DNA from: Maratus speciosus | Taxonomy: Eukaryota > Arthropoda > Arachnida > Araneae > Salticidae | Assembly: GCA_963932465.1 (NCBI GenBank) | Contig: OZ010796.1 | Location: forward strand, 77,334,974 to 77,398,973 | Direction: 5' to 3' | DNA length: 64,000 nt | Shown: piece by piece, positions 35,471 to 47,477 of the stretch | Numbering within the stretch: the first letter of the stretch is position 1 | Layout: every line of letters starts with the position of its first letter | The notes under the pieces: generated by a model | Told to the model about the DNA's origin: nothing | The model's input: only the letters and a program-made list of their open reading frames with translations | Database searches by the model: none | Made by a program: the position numbers and the translations under genes

Positions 35471-37285
35471 AAGATAAGTGCCAGTTAAACTGATGGCATT
35501 GAGCTCACAGGTTATTCACACTAATTGTATATTATACTCTTATTTCAAAGAATAATGTCCCTCAAAAAATAAATGAAGGGAAATATCCCCCGTTTGCCCC
35601 TTTTATACTTAACCAATGAACCTCCAAATCTAATCAGGGAAACTCCTTAACTATAATAAATCAGTATATCAAATTTGAAGCAAATCAGGTAATTCTGCAT
35701 GAAAAAAAGAAACATATCGCTAAATTAAGGGTGGTCTAACCAATTTAACCCTTTTATACTTAACCAATGAACCTCCAAATCTAATCAGGAAACTCCTTAA
35801 TTTAATAAATCAGTATATCAAATTTGAAGCAAATCAGATAATTCTGCATGAAAAAAAACATATCGCTAAATTAAGGATGGTCTAACCAATTTAACCCTTT
35901 TATACTTAACCAATGAACCTCCAAATCTAATCAGGAAACTCCTTAACTTTAATAAATCAGTATATCAAATTTGAAGCAAATCAGATAATTCTGCATGAAA
36001 AAAAAACATATCGCTAAATTAAGGGTGGTCTAACCGATTTAACCCTTTTATACTTAACTAATGAACCTCCAAATCTAATCAGGAAAGCTCCTTATCAGAA
36101 CGAACATAGAAAAAAAAAAATAAAGTAAATTGAATAATTTTCCATGAAAATCGATTTATCTAAATTAAGGGGAGGGGACTTGCCCCCTTTTCGCCCTTGT
36201 ATACTTAACCAATGAACCTCCAAATCTAATGAAGGAAGCGCCATGTCGGAATAAATCGGTATATTAAATTTGAAGCAAATCGAATAATTCTGCATGAAAA
36301 ACCCTTTTATCTAAATTAAGGGGGAGACTAGCCCCTCCCCTTTATACTTAACCCATAAACCTCCAAATCTAATCAAGGCAGCTTCTAACATAATAAACCG
36401 GTATCCCAAATTTGGAGCAAATCGAATAATTCTGCAAGAAAAACCCATTTATCTAAATTAAGGAGGGGGTCTACCCCCCTTTATACTTAACTAATTAACT
36501 TCCAAGTTTAATCAGGGAAGCTCCTTAACATAATAAACCAGTATACCAAATTTGGAACAAATCGAATAATTCTGCATGAAAAACCCATTTATCTAAATTA
36601 AGGGGGGGGGGGGACCAGCCCTCCTTCTCCACCTTTATCCTTAACCAATGAACTTCCAAGTTTAATCTGGGAAGCTCCTTAACATAATAAACCGGTATAC
36701 CAAATTTGGAGCAAATCGAATAATTCTGCATGAAAAGCCCATTTATCTAAATTAAGGGGGGGGGGGGTCCAGCCCCCTTCTCCCCCTTTATACTTAACCC
36801 GTAAACCTCCGAATCTAATCAAGGCAACTTCTTAACATAATGTACCGGTATACCAAATTTGGAACAAATCGAATAATTCTGCATGAAAAACCCATTTATC
36901 TATATTAAGGAGGTGGTCTACCCCCCTTTCCCCCCCTTCATACTTAACTAATGAACTTCCAAGTTTAAACAGGGAAGCTCCTTAACATAATAAACCGGTA
37001 TAGGAAATTTGGAGCAAATCGAATAATTCTGCATGAAAATCCTATTTATCTAAATTAAAGAGGGGGGGACCAGCCCCCCTTCTCTCCCTTTATTCCTAAC
37101 CAATGAACCGTCAAAACTAATCAGCGGAACGCCTTATCAAAATGAACATAAAAAAATTGAAGCAAATCGTACATTTTAATCAAGAGTTATTGCGTTACGT
37201 ACATACATACGTACGTACGTACGTACATGCATACACACAGAACATACGGATACATTAGCTCTCAGGTTTAGATAGCCTATGAGCT
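35471..37285. mobile_element. Element G, copy 2, with ~11 tandem units
   Basis: The same left end (AGCTCACAGGTTATTCACAC) and right end (GATAGCCTATGAGCT) as copy 1 at 8176-9090 enclose about eleven units of 130-155 bp, twice as many as copy 1. Units carry TATACTTAACC, 'ccaaatctaatcaggaa', 'aataaaccggtataccaaat', 'gcaaatcgaataattctgcatga' and 'aaacccatttatctaaatta' then a G or C run. It sits between the two inverted arms. Confidence 0.7.
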
Positions 37286-37353
37286 AAAAAGAAATTGGAT
37301 AAGCAGATGGACTCCTTTGAGAAATTATGACTTAAACCAGAAATGCGGTAAGT

Positions 37354-37665
37354 TTGACTCTGAAAGCTTCATTTCCATCTCGCATTTCGGCAAATCTCAT
37401 CTCGATGATTTTTCCAGCATTTCGACGCTTCCAGATGGGAAGCTGCTCGATGGTTGGTTCTCTCGCAGTTTTAAACCTTTCAGAATGGGAAGTCTCTCGA
37501 GAGTTTCTCTCGCCGTTTTCAACCTTTCCCAATGGGAAGCCTCTCGCTGGTTTCTCTCGTCCTTTTCGAAATCTCCATATGAAAAGCCTTTCGAGGATTT
37601 CTCTCGCGCTTTTCAACATTTCGCTATGAGAAGCTTTTCGAGGATTTCTCTCGTCCTTGGCAGAG
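37354..37665 (+). repeat. 47-bp minisatellite
   Basis: About six units of 47 bp with consensus 'aatgggaagcctctcga' then 'gtttctctcgcc' then 'ttttcaacctttc'. Frames of 91-119 residues open on both strands come from this repetition and the TCTCG content; they are not a gene. Confidence 0.7.
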
Positions 37666-37740
37666 AAGAAAAGTAAGAAAATTTATCGAGAGTACCAAGG
37701 GACGAGATAGAGAAAGAGGCATGACAATGAGCTGTGAAAT

Positions 37741-39340
37741 GAAGCCCTAATTTTCAATGTTTCTCTTATTTTAGCCCTACCAAGATGTCACATACCTGGA
37801 GCCCTCCGATAAAAATTATTTATTAAATATAAAAATTTCAAAGAGGAAGGTGGGTCAGGTGATTTCGAGGGAGGAGGACGTGAGAGTGGACTCATGTGGG
37901 GTGCAATTTTAAAAATTTTACCGAACCCTTCCTGTGGCATATAATCGAAAAGCCCTTTGACCACTCTTTCATACTATGAACCTTTCTTTGCCCAAAGGGG
38001 GATGGGGAAGGGGTGAACAAATTTTTAAAACCGTAGCCGATTTCTATAATAAATTTAAATATCACTTTAGATGTGGGTTTGTTATGCAGTCTTCCAGTAA
38101 ATATTATTTATTGAACATAAAAATTTTAAAGTGGCGGCTGTGTGAATTCCGGGGCGAAAGAGTGGGCCCACGGGGGGAGGGAGAGGGAGCAATTTTCAAA
38201 CTTTTTCTGGACCAGTCATGTGATATGTCATCGGAAAGCTCTCGGATGACTCTTTCATATTATGAGACTTTCTTCCTCCCTTCCTCAATTTAGCCCCCAC
38301 TGCGAGGGTAGTTTTTTCCGTTTTTATCATTTTGATCGGATTTTTTTATGGAGCCCTCCGCTAAATATTATTTATAATATATGAAATTTCAGGACACTTT
38401 TCCAAATTTAGCCAAGACCCCTCATGTGACATATCGTTGGAAAGGTTTGTGACTACTTATTGATGCTATGCACTTCCGGTGCCCCCCCCCCCCCCCGGAG
38501 GACACTTTTCCAAATTTAGTCAATACCCCTCTTCTGAGATATCGTTGAAAAGGTCTGTGACTACTTATTGATGTTATACACTTCCGGTGACAGTCCCCCC
38601 ACTCTTTCCCCCCCGGGGGGATACTTTTTCTAATTTAGTCAAGACCCCTCATGTGAGATATCGTTGGAAAGGTCTGTGACTATTTATTGATGTTATGTAC
38701 CTACGGTGTCCCCACCACCACTTCCCCCCCCCGGGGGCACTTTTTCAAATTTAGCCAAGACCCCTCATGTGAGATATCGTTGGAAAGGTCTGTGACTATT
38801 TATTGATGTTATGCACCTCCGGTGACAGTCTCCCCCAATTTGCCCCTACCGGGGGACACTTTTTCAAATTTAGTCAAGACCCCTCATATGAGATATCGTT
38901 GGAAAGGTCTGTGACTACTTATTGATGTTATGCTCCTCCGGTGTCCATCCCCCCATTTTGCACCCCCCCCCCGGGGGACACTTTTCCAAATTTAGCCATG
39001 ACCTCACATGTGAGATATCGTTGGAAAGGTCTGTGACTACTTATTGATGTAATGCACCTTCAGTGACCGCCCCCCCCCACTTTTCCCCCACGGGGGTGTT
39101 TTTCTAAATTTAGCCGAGACCCCTCATGTGACATATTGTTGGAAAGTCTTATGACCACTTACTCATGTTATCCACCTCCCACACCCCTCCCCCCTTTGCC
39201 CCCACGGGGAGGTCATTTTTATAAATTCAGATCCAGCCTTCTCATGTGACATATGGTTGGAAAGACCTAAAGACCTGTGACGACTTAATCATATTATGCA
39301 GCTGCTGTGCCCCTCTGCTCGCTTTGACCGCTCCCCCAAG
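37741..39340 (+). repeat. Right inverted arm of ~118-bp tandem units
   Basis: The most regular units, about 38400-39260, repeat every 117-121 bp: 'cccctcatgtgagatatcgttgg', 'aaaggtctgtgactacttattgatgttatgcac', then a C/G block such as 'ccccccgggggacac' and 'tttttcaaatttagccaaga'. At least eight units are clear. It is the inverse of 34090-35450. Confidence 0.75.
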
Positions 39341-39618
39341 AGATCTGGTCCGAGGTTCATTCGTTTTGATATTATATTTTTTACAAGATTTTGTAGTCCG
39401 TGCACACCACACCCGCCTGCTATCATATATGAGTGCCGTATATTGCGGGTAACCTGTTCGTGATTTCATATTACAAGATTATGTATAAATTAGGGGCCCC
39501 GATTAAAGGAGGGGCCCGCTAGCGGTCGAAGTCACCTAGTCTTTATTAACATCGACTCATTCCAGTTCACCCGCAGACGATTCTTGATAAATGTATGACG
39601 TATATAATACATAATATA

Positions 39619-39863
39619 CAGTGGTGTGGCGTGAAAAATTTCGGTGGTCATCGCAATTATTTAAGTTTGTGGTGAAAAATTATTAACTCTAAAATTCAAT
39701 GGTTGAATGTTCAAAAAAGAAACTTTAAATCTTACCTTCACTTATACATGAACTCCAAATGTTCTGCTAAAACTGGATCGTAGAGTTTTAAAAGTTTATT
39801 AAGAGTTTTAAAATATTGCTTGGTCATCGCCGCATTCAGCGATGACCGGACGCCACGCCACTG
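39619..39863. mobile_element. 245-bp hAT-like MITE, TSD ATAATATA
   Basis: CAGTGGTGTGGCGTGA at the left pairs with ...ACGCCACGCCACTG at the right, a common hAT-type end. The perfect direct repeat ATAATATA flanks it (39611-39618 and 39864-39871). 'ggtcatcgc' occurs twice inside. It is nested in the 6.3-kb element. Confidence 0.85.
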
Positions 39864-40984
39864 ATAATATATGATTTATAAAAGAAATTTGCAAACTGTA
39901 GTCATCGAGAAAAAATTTACACAATCGAAAAATATCGAGATGTCCATACAATCGAGAAAATTGAGAAAAACATCTCGTTATCGGCCATCACTACTCAAAA
40001 TTTTTGTGAGATTAGTCGAAAGCCGCTCCTCCTGGTGCACCGTGCACCTAAGTTTCAGAATTTTAAATCTCTAATAATTAGTTTAGAAATTAATTAAAAA
40101 GCCCAAATTAAAAGAATGGAAAAATATTCATAACTCAACAAGAGTATAGATTTTTTTTCAAACCGTAGACAACTTCTTCAAAAACTCAAAGAGAGGGGGA
40201 TGGGTTTAACAGAATTACAGAGCTGCTAGGGCGATAAATGTACTGGGCCTTTTAAAAAAGGACTGTATCTTAAATTCTACTGGGCTTAACAACTCGAAAA
40301 TTGCACAGACAGACGCAAAAAAAATCCCCTTTTTCAGAAATTCTAAAAATTATTCCGGTACGATTTTAGGAAGTAAAAAAAAACACGAAAAATCGATTAA
40401 TAAAAAATCTTTTTATTTCCTTCAAAGAAAGGTTCGAAATCTCTCATATGGATGCCAGGTGTTCATTGCAGACAACCGACGTCTTCCAATAGTGGATATT
40501 TTCGAACGAATATAAAATTTTCAAAATATAAATTTATAGATTTAATTTTTATGAATTCAGATGTAGAATTTTTCGCTGATTTCAGATATGTTAAATTTCT
40601 TCACGGTCGCTCAATTAAAACTTTAGATATCAATTATTATTTTATTAATTGGATGATACCTTTCAAACTCTCAATTTAAAAGCCAGTCTTTCGAAACCAC
40701 AAAGGATTTTTATACTAGGATTCTTCGGAACGCCGTCAAATTTTTTAAAATACACCATTTAGAGATTTTAAAGTTATGCATCTAGCCCTATCTTTAAACG
40801 CTGTTTAATAATATCGAAATTTTATAAAAATCGATCTGCAAGTTTTTGTTTTATAAAAAATTCGATTTAAAAAAAAAAAGAAATGCTTTGTTGAAACGCG
40901 AATTTGTTAAAATTAAGAAAACTGACGAACCAATCGATTTGGAACTTTCAGATAGTTTATAACACATAATAATAATTTTAAAAA

Positions 40985-41400
40985 GTAGGGGGCATCAAAT
41001 TTAAGCTGGGGGGCAGGGGGGGGGGAGAGGGAGGACGCAGCACCCTCATGTGACCCTCACTAAACCATTATGTGATATATCACCGGAACACCCTCGAACC
41101 ACTCTTTCATGTTATGAACCTTTCTACCCCCCTCACACAGATTCTTCCCCTGGGGGTCAATTTTCTAACTGAGTTCCTAATTAAGCTGCAGCAAGATTCG
41201 ACTTCGTTTGAAGGCTTGACCGAAGGCGAAACTCTTCAAGGGCCTTCGATTCGTTAGGTCTATGTTTGACCTCAGATTATTAGGAGACATTCCACCCATA
41301 GAAGGGGAGGAGAAAATGAATTCTTCATGTGACACACCGTTTTAAAGCCTTTGGTCTGTACTTTACTAAGCACTCACTCCTATCCTCTTAACTCATTTTT
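40985..41400 (+). repeat. Outlying units of the ~118-bp repeat
   Basis: 'ccctcatgtgaccctcactaaacc', 'atgtgatatatcaccgg' and 'ccactctttcatgttatgaacctttct' match the units of the 37.7-39.3 kb arm in the same orientation, although this lies 1 kb outside the element bounded by CTCAAAAT. Confidence 0.55.
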
Positions 41401-43779
41401 TTCATCAGTAAGTACAAGTCATTTTAAAGCTTTAATTTGTTCATTACTACCCCATACAATTTTCCAAAAACCATGAAAAATATTTACATAACAAATCTGA
41501 ACAATTAACAGCTTCTCCCACATTTTCACAAAGTAAGTGGGTGCTTATTTCAAACAAAATCGAATTAAAGATACAACATTATACAAATTTAAGGTTCATT
41601 TACAAAACATCAAAGTGGGGAGGGAGTGCTATCGTTCAAAAAAGCTCTTAACACAGAACTCAAAAATATATTTGTTTTACTCTTAGATACTATTATATTT
41701 TCAGAAATTCGTCGAAAATATATGGCGTATTTCTGAATCTACTGAAAATAAAATTACGAAAATATTAGTAGTAGTTGAAATTTATTTAAACCTTGCAGGA
41801 AAACTATAGCGATTATCCTAGGTCGTACAGTTTTTTAGAAAATCGCAGTTTTCCGTTATACATAAACTCTATTTGACGGGCACTCAGCGGAGGTGCTCGA
41901 GATACCTGTTCGATGCGAAATCATCCAAGAACTGTCGATAATGATCTTCCAAAAGAATTGTCGATAATTAGCCAAGATATTAATTAAAAACATATCTAAA
42001 AAAACGTTGCACAGACCAAAGTGCCCATGCAACTTTGCGCCCTCCTTTCGAAGCGCACTTGGCACAATGGCAAGATTAAATTTTGCACAAGGTCTTTGTT
42101 TTAGGTAACGCGAATCACCATGATAAATAGTCAGCGTTTTTCATTTCAATTGAATTCAATTATTGAAGGCAATTATTGAAAAATACTAATAAAATAATTC
42201 CAAGTTATTTTCAAAGTCTTATTATTCGGTTAACAACTATATTTTGTAAGACTGTAGTTAGTAATTAATAAACTTATTGTATGAACTCTCTGTACGCGAG
42301 TGAAACTCGCTCTTGACCGATTATTCTTTGTTCAAAGAAAATCTATAAAATATGTAATTAAAATTTCAATAAAACATAATTCATTTTGAGATTGTTCTCA
42401 AAAACATGTTTCCCGACATGAAACTTTCTTATATTCTCATGGGCTCGTTTTTATGCGTTGCATACAATGATAGGCGTGACTATTAAATTTGTTTGGAATC
42501 GAATGGCGTTTTTCATTTCTTTTTTTAAATGCATTGCATTTTGAGCTACATCATGTTTTATTTATTTATTGTTTTTGTTATAATGTAACCGATTGCTATG
42601 ATTGATTCGTGCTTTTTTCGGCAATTTACTTTTACATGGGTACCGTGCATATCCTGGAGGCTTATGTTGCTTTACTATTGTGAATATAATATACTACTCG
42701 TTTTTATATCATTAGTATATGTATCAGTACCAATACTACAGTAAGATAGAAGTGTTATATATTTTCAATTATATTTGAATAATGGAACCTTCCATGTTTG
42801 CCACCAGCTGTAGTGCACCCTTGCTTTCTGAAAAACTGGACAGGCCTGATCTAGAGCAGGGATGTCAAAAGGGGCATTCGCGGTCGCCCTTCCAAATTTT
42901 TTATGTTTCTAGGTTGTTTGAATTTATTTTAGGCGCTTGACGGCGCCCTTAAGCCTTCCATGGCGCCTTACGACTGTGACCTTTCGACGACGAGGCGCCT
43001 TTCGATCGTTATCTTTCGACACCGTGGCGCCTTTCGGTTTGAGCAGGCCCTGACTGTCGCACGGGCACCTGGGGCCCGTGCTCTGGGCACGAAATTTCTG
43101 AGAGACACAGAATTTTTCATAATTTCATCTACATTTCCATTAAAAAATCATAAGTTTGAAAAAAATGTTATATTTGAGATATTAATACGATGAAATGACA
43201 AAAATATATCTCAATATATGGTTAAAAACACATTTCAATAAATAATAAAAAAAATATTTTATTTTTATTCCTGGAACCGTTTTCCAATTTTACGGAATAC
43301 TTAATTATTTGTGTTGTCACATTTCGAATACGTGTGTGATATGTTAAAAAGAAAAAAAAAACTAGTATCAGTAAATCACCCAATCTAAGAGGGCAGGAAA
43401 AATTGAAAGTGCCCTGGGCACAGCAAGTTGCTAGTCGTGGCTTGGGTTTGAGACCCTTCTCGACCTCACCCCTAAAGCTACACCGCTTATGAGCATCTGC
43501 AAATTTCATATACTATCTTATTAAAAATGAACTCATAAATGTGTCAGAAATGACACACTTTAGATTTAAATTCCGATTTAATAAATTTAAATTGGATATG
43601 AGTTTTTCAAGTTTGTCAGCTTCGCCTAAAATATTTGGCGCCCTTACTATTCTGGCGCCTGTGTGCAGTGCACACTTTGCACACTGGGTCGGCGCGCCCC
43701 TGATAAGAATGGTTAAATATTGTTGATAGATTAATATAATATTGAAAAAACTGGAATATAATAATTATAATTATTAATA
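41400..43779. other. No gene seen; GGCGCC-rich patch
   Basis: At 42925-43040 and 43620-43705 the motif 'tggcgcc' recurs, ending in GGCGCGCCCCTG, whose complement CAGGGGCGCGCC resembles a hAT end. It may be a decayed hAT-like copy. No protein is recognised. Confidence 0.35.
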
Positions 43780-44193
43780 GCGCCAAGAAGGAGAGTAAAC
43801 TGCGATTGCACCACGCTCTTTTTTAATAATTTGGGTAAGTGAAAGTTTTGTTTTTAGGTATATTTTATAAAATATATTTTTTAAAATATGAAATGTATTT
43901 TTTTTTTAATGTATTTCGAAAAAATTTGAAATTTTATGTATTATTTTTACTCAAAAACACAGGTTAAAATAAGAGAAAAATGACTGATCGAATATCTATT
44001 TTCACATTTTAAGCATTTGTCTAGATAGGTACTTGTTTCAAAACATACGAGATACGAGAAGAGAAAACAAATAATAATTTTGCGTACTCTCTCCCGGATG
44101 TTGCAGCGCTCCGGGAGTTAGTACGCGAAAATGCACCAATTTGGCGATTTTTGAAAATTGCGCCAAGAAGGAGAGTAAACTGCGATCGCACCA
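43780..44193. repeat. 34-bp direct repeats flanking a strong hairpin
   Basis: GCGCCAAGAAGGAGAGTAAA and the following 14 bp occur at 43780-43813 and 44160-44193 with one difference, 380 bp apart. Between them, 44082-44126 folds into a hairpin with a 17-bp arm (15 pairs; arms GCGTACTCTCTCCCGGA and TCCGGGAGTTAGTACGC). A second inverted pair TTGGCG/CGCCAA touches the right direct repeat. No coding frame. Confidence 0.65.
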
Positions 44194-44199
44194 AAAAAT

Positions 44200-45060
44200 C
44201 TAAATCATTGTTTTTAATGTCATTTTTGTGATTGAATTGCTACACATTTATGCATATAATATTGTAGAATTTTTTTATATTTTCTGAAAATAAACTCTGT
44301 GAAACATACGTGGATTGAATTGAATAAAACTAAAATACTCTGTGGTTTTGTATATAAAATGCAGCTTAAAGATCAGGATTCAGTGATATATCAACAATGA
44401 ATATTAATATCGTGATATCATGGTTATATGTCCAATGTTTATTTTAAAAATATCATTAAGTTTGGTATTTTCATACATTTAATATTTTTCAATGTATTGT
44501 GTGTATTATTTTTTATATTATTAGTCAAAACAAGTGGAATTCTCTTCCCCCTTCAAAAACAAACTCTTTCAAGGTTTATGTTTGAAGCTGAATTTTTAAA
44601 TGTGTAGAACCAACAATTATATGGTGTAATATTTATTTTAAAAAGCCCTGAAAGTTGAACTATCTACTTTAGATAGCCTATTTACAGCTTCACTGGACAG
44701 TTTGTTTTGCTTTAGTTCAGTTTAAACTGTATAATATGTTGGGGGAAAGATAGAGCAGACAAATTGACATTTATGTTACAATTTTTTAATAAAAACAAAG
44801 GTTTTGCTGAATAAGACATAAGATTTTCTTCATACTAAATCCTATAGTTTATATTTTGTTAAGAGCAAATCGTATCTGTTTTTAATTAGTTGATCTTAAG
44901 TTGTGTTAATAATTGACAACAATGCAAGAGATTTAGAATATTGTATTTCATTTAGTTCTCATGCTAAGTGCAATATTTTTAGTTCCTCATTTATATTAGA
45001 TCTTAAAATATTTATAATTGTCAATAAGTTGACTATTTTGAAAATGTCGGATATGCATAT
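44200..45060. other. AT-rich stretch, no gene seen
   Basis: Nothing recognisable and no second copy in the window. Confidence 0.5.
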
Positions 45061-45401
45061 AGCTTAATTTTGGCCTGAGCTCATCTCCAGTACTGAAAGT
45101 TCAAATATTGGTAGGAATTTACCAGAGCTCTTAAATACTGCATCATGGAACCCAGTGGAACAACACTTTTGACAAATCAAAGCCTGAGTATCTTTCACTT
45201 TCCCAACCATCTACACTCATTTGCATTCTTTATTACCGAAGTACTGACAGCGTAGAAGCATACTTCTATCTAGCGCTTGTAAATATAGAATCAATGGTTC
45301 CAAACAGCGATGAAGAATGCCAGATTTAACTGCAACTGTATCTGTCATTTTTGCTTTAGATCATGTACTTGCCGTTTGTTATTCATGTTTATAAAATATT
45401 T

Positions 45402-45738
45402 GGTACTTTTCCGTTATACGGACACCATGCCAAAATGTATGCTAATGCGCCAATTATTTCAACTCTGATCGTTTTTATGCCAGCAGTTAAATATGAGTTT
45501 TATTTTATTAGTTCATTGTACACCAGTTAATTATTCACTTATTTTAAGTATATATTTGTGATTTAATAAAATAGTTTGTAAAACTCTGTAATTTTCAAAT
45601 GTTATATTTTTAAAATACTTACTTTACTATTGACAATGTTTTTTCTTTTCTTTTTCAAATGTTTCAATTCATGTGATTTTCATTTTTCCCCAACTATTAC
45701 GCTTGGCGACAGTGGTGTCCGTATAATGGAAAAGTACC
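45402..45738. mobile_element. 337-bp nonautonomous element, TSD AAATATTT
   Basis: GGTACTTTTCCGTTATACGG at the left pairs with the inverse ending GGAAAAGTACC. AAATATTT flanks both ends perfectly (45394-45401 and 45739-45746). The related repeat H copy near 3655 has no insertion. The termini are close to those of the outer element at 24144-29556, so both may use one transposase. Confidence 0.85.
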
Positions 45739-46109
45739 AAATATTTTTATTAATAAACTTTTCAACTCCATGCTGTGCTTAATTTGCACTGAAGCTCACA
45801 GAGTGCAGCTTCAGTATTTTTAATTTTTAGTGAATTTTTACATATTGGTTGTAACAGCTTATATTTACTGAGTGCCAAGGTTCATCAAAACAGTGCTGTG
45901 TGTTCTGGTTTGTGTAAGAATTCTTTGGCGAAAATTCTTCTCTCTTGATATTAATGCTTTTGATATGTTCATTTATTAGATTTCATTACATATAAATACA
46001 TATAAAATGCAGTCAAAATATATTAAAAATTTCATATAAAATATATAAAAAATTGGCTTTATATGTTTCCAAATGTATGAAATATGAATAATTGGGTAGA
46101 GGAGACAGG

Positions 46110-46427
46110 TAAAGGTCAAAATTAGCACTAGCCACAGGGCCAGTAAAGGAAAAAAGTGGCTAGCAAAAAATTGTCTATCAGCTGCCACTTTTTTACAAGG
46201 AGATAATAAAATTTTCTTGCATTTCATCAAGAATTCTACTTTTTTTGGTTCCAATATATTTATATTAACATTCATTTGGGCTACTCAGTTTTAGATTAAT
46301 ACTTATGTAAATTTTACTGTTTAGCATTTTGAAATAAAGTGGCAACTAGTTTAAAGAAAGTGGCCACTTAAAAAATTAGTCCCACTGGCCAGTGGCCGCT
46401 AATGAAATTTCTCAATTTTGACCTATA
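46110..46427. mobile_element. 318-bp nonautonomous element (family TAAAGGGC), copy 2
   Basis: TAAAGGTCAAAATTAGCACT at the left and ...CAATTTTGACCTATA at the right. The 8-bp direct repeat GAGACAGG flanks it (46102-46109 and 46428-46435). It is about 85-90 percent identical by eye to 15491-15825. Confidence 0.8.
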
Positions 46428-46601
46428 GAGACAGGGTTGTTATTATTCCAGAGTATTAGAGATCCGGTACTTATTTTGTTAGAAATTAAGCCCTGGATAT
46501 ACGTTTATAAAAAATTTCAGCTATTTTTTTTATTTTAAAATATGTCAAAGGCACATGTTTACAGTTCATCAACAGGGGTTCACCGGCACTCTGAGTCTTA
46601 A

Positions 46602-46822
46602 CCCTTAAGCGGACACATACGTCTGTGAGATGTTTGCGTCTACATATCTCCCCTTAATATTTTCTCTCTCCGGTATTCCAAATTTATTTTTATGCTGGTG
46701 TTATATTAAAAAATTTGTCCTGTTAATGCTTTACTATTAAAGATTAAATGTTTAAGTTCCGTATTTGGTAAATTATTAAGTGTTCTGTTTCTGCATGAGA
46801 TTTTCATGTTTCTGGTTAAGGG
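46602..46822. mobile_element. Possible third TTAA-type MITE
   Basis: TTAA (46598-46601) precedes CCCTTAAGCGGACAC; the right end read on the minus strand is CCCTTAACCAGAAAC, then TTGA-like rather than TTAA. About 220 bp. Weaker than the copies at 17273 and 25961. Confidence 0.4.
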
Positions 46823-47045
46823 TTGATAAAAAACAATTAAAAAAAGTTTAAATTCTTTAATTTGAAAGAAAAAACGAATCTTTTTTTAATTTCTTTGTTA
46901 CTTTTTTTTTTCTTATTTACCTTTTTTTTTTATATTTATTTGTTTTATTCTTTTTTTTTATTTTTTTTTTAAGATTTTCTAACAAAGTTGAAAAGGGTTT
47001 ATGAATTCAGTTTGTCTATCTGTCTGTTATAATAATAATTATTAT

Positions 47046-47343
47046 CCCAGAAGCAGAATTTTCTGTGTCAGTCTGCAGCAAACTAAAATTTATCTGTGAC
47101 AACAATGCTAGACTAAGCTTACTGTCATAAGAAACAATATAAACCCATAAAATAAGCAAAATTTGCATTTTTAAAGAAACTATAATGAAAGGATAACACA
47201 AATACCATAAGTCTAGAGACTTAAAGTATAAATTTTAGCTATTTTTTAAGCTCAGCATTTCTTTTTAAGCTTGTGGATTGATCTGCAAGGTTTAAAATAA
47301 TCTGCAGCACCCGCTTCCGTGATGCACTGTTTCTGCTACTGGG
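47046..47343. mobile_element. 298-bp nonautonomous element (family CCCAG), copy 1
   Basis: CCCAGAAGCAGAA at the left pairs with TTCTGCTACTGGG at the right. ATTATTAT flanks both ends perfectly (47038-47045 and 47344-47351), though the flank is low complexity. The copy at 61432-61709 has a different 8-bp flank. Confidence 0.75.
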
Positions 47344-47477
47344 ATTATTATAATTACTGTCTGCCCATGCTCTAACTTCTGTAAATATAATCAGATTTCC
47401 AAAAATTTTTAGGATATTGAAAAAAAAATGAACTCTCTGAACTTACAAGAGCCAACGTTTTCCTGTATACATTCTAA

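Larger units (their letters stand above)
33669..39993. mobile_element. 6.3-kb hAT-like foldback element, TSD CTCAAAAT
   Basis: TAGTGATGGGCGATTCTCG at the left pairs with ...TATCGGCCATCACTA at the right. The perfect 8-bp direct repeat CTCAAAAT flanks it (33661-33668 and 39994-40001). 'aatcgat/atcgatt' and 'cgagaa' motifs crowd both ends. The left end is duplicated: a second TTAGTGATGGGCGATTCTCG copy starts at about 33868. The interior has two inverted arms of tandem repeats and a second inserted element (G, 35471-37285). No transposase is present. Confidence 0.75.
45060..46510 (+). repeat. Dispersed repeat H, copy 2, with two insertions
   Basis: It is collinear with 3280-4160 apart from two inserted elements (45402-45738 and 46110-46427). 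Shared blocks include 'gaagcatacttc', 'tgcttaatttgcactgaagc', 'ttattagatt' and 'aattaagccctg'. Confidence 0.55.

Noticed and set aside
37317..37676. 119-residue plus-strand and 95-residue minus-strand open frames
   Set aside because: Both come from the 47-bp minisatellite; no domain and no stable reading of the repeat unit.
39242..39540. Possible tRNA-like segment near GGTTC and GC-rich patches
   Set aside because: I could not form a cloverleaf with a plausible anticodon arm and TPsiC loop.
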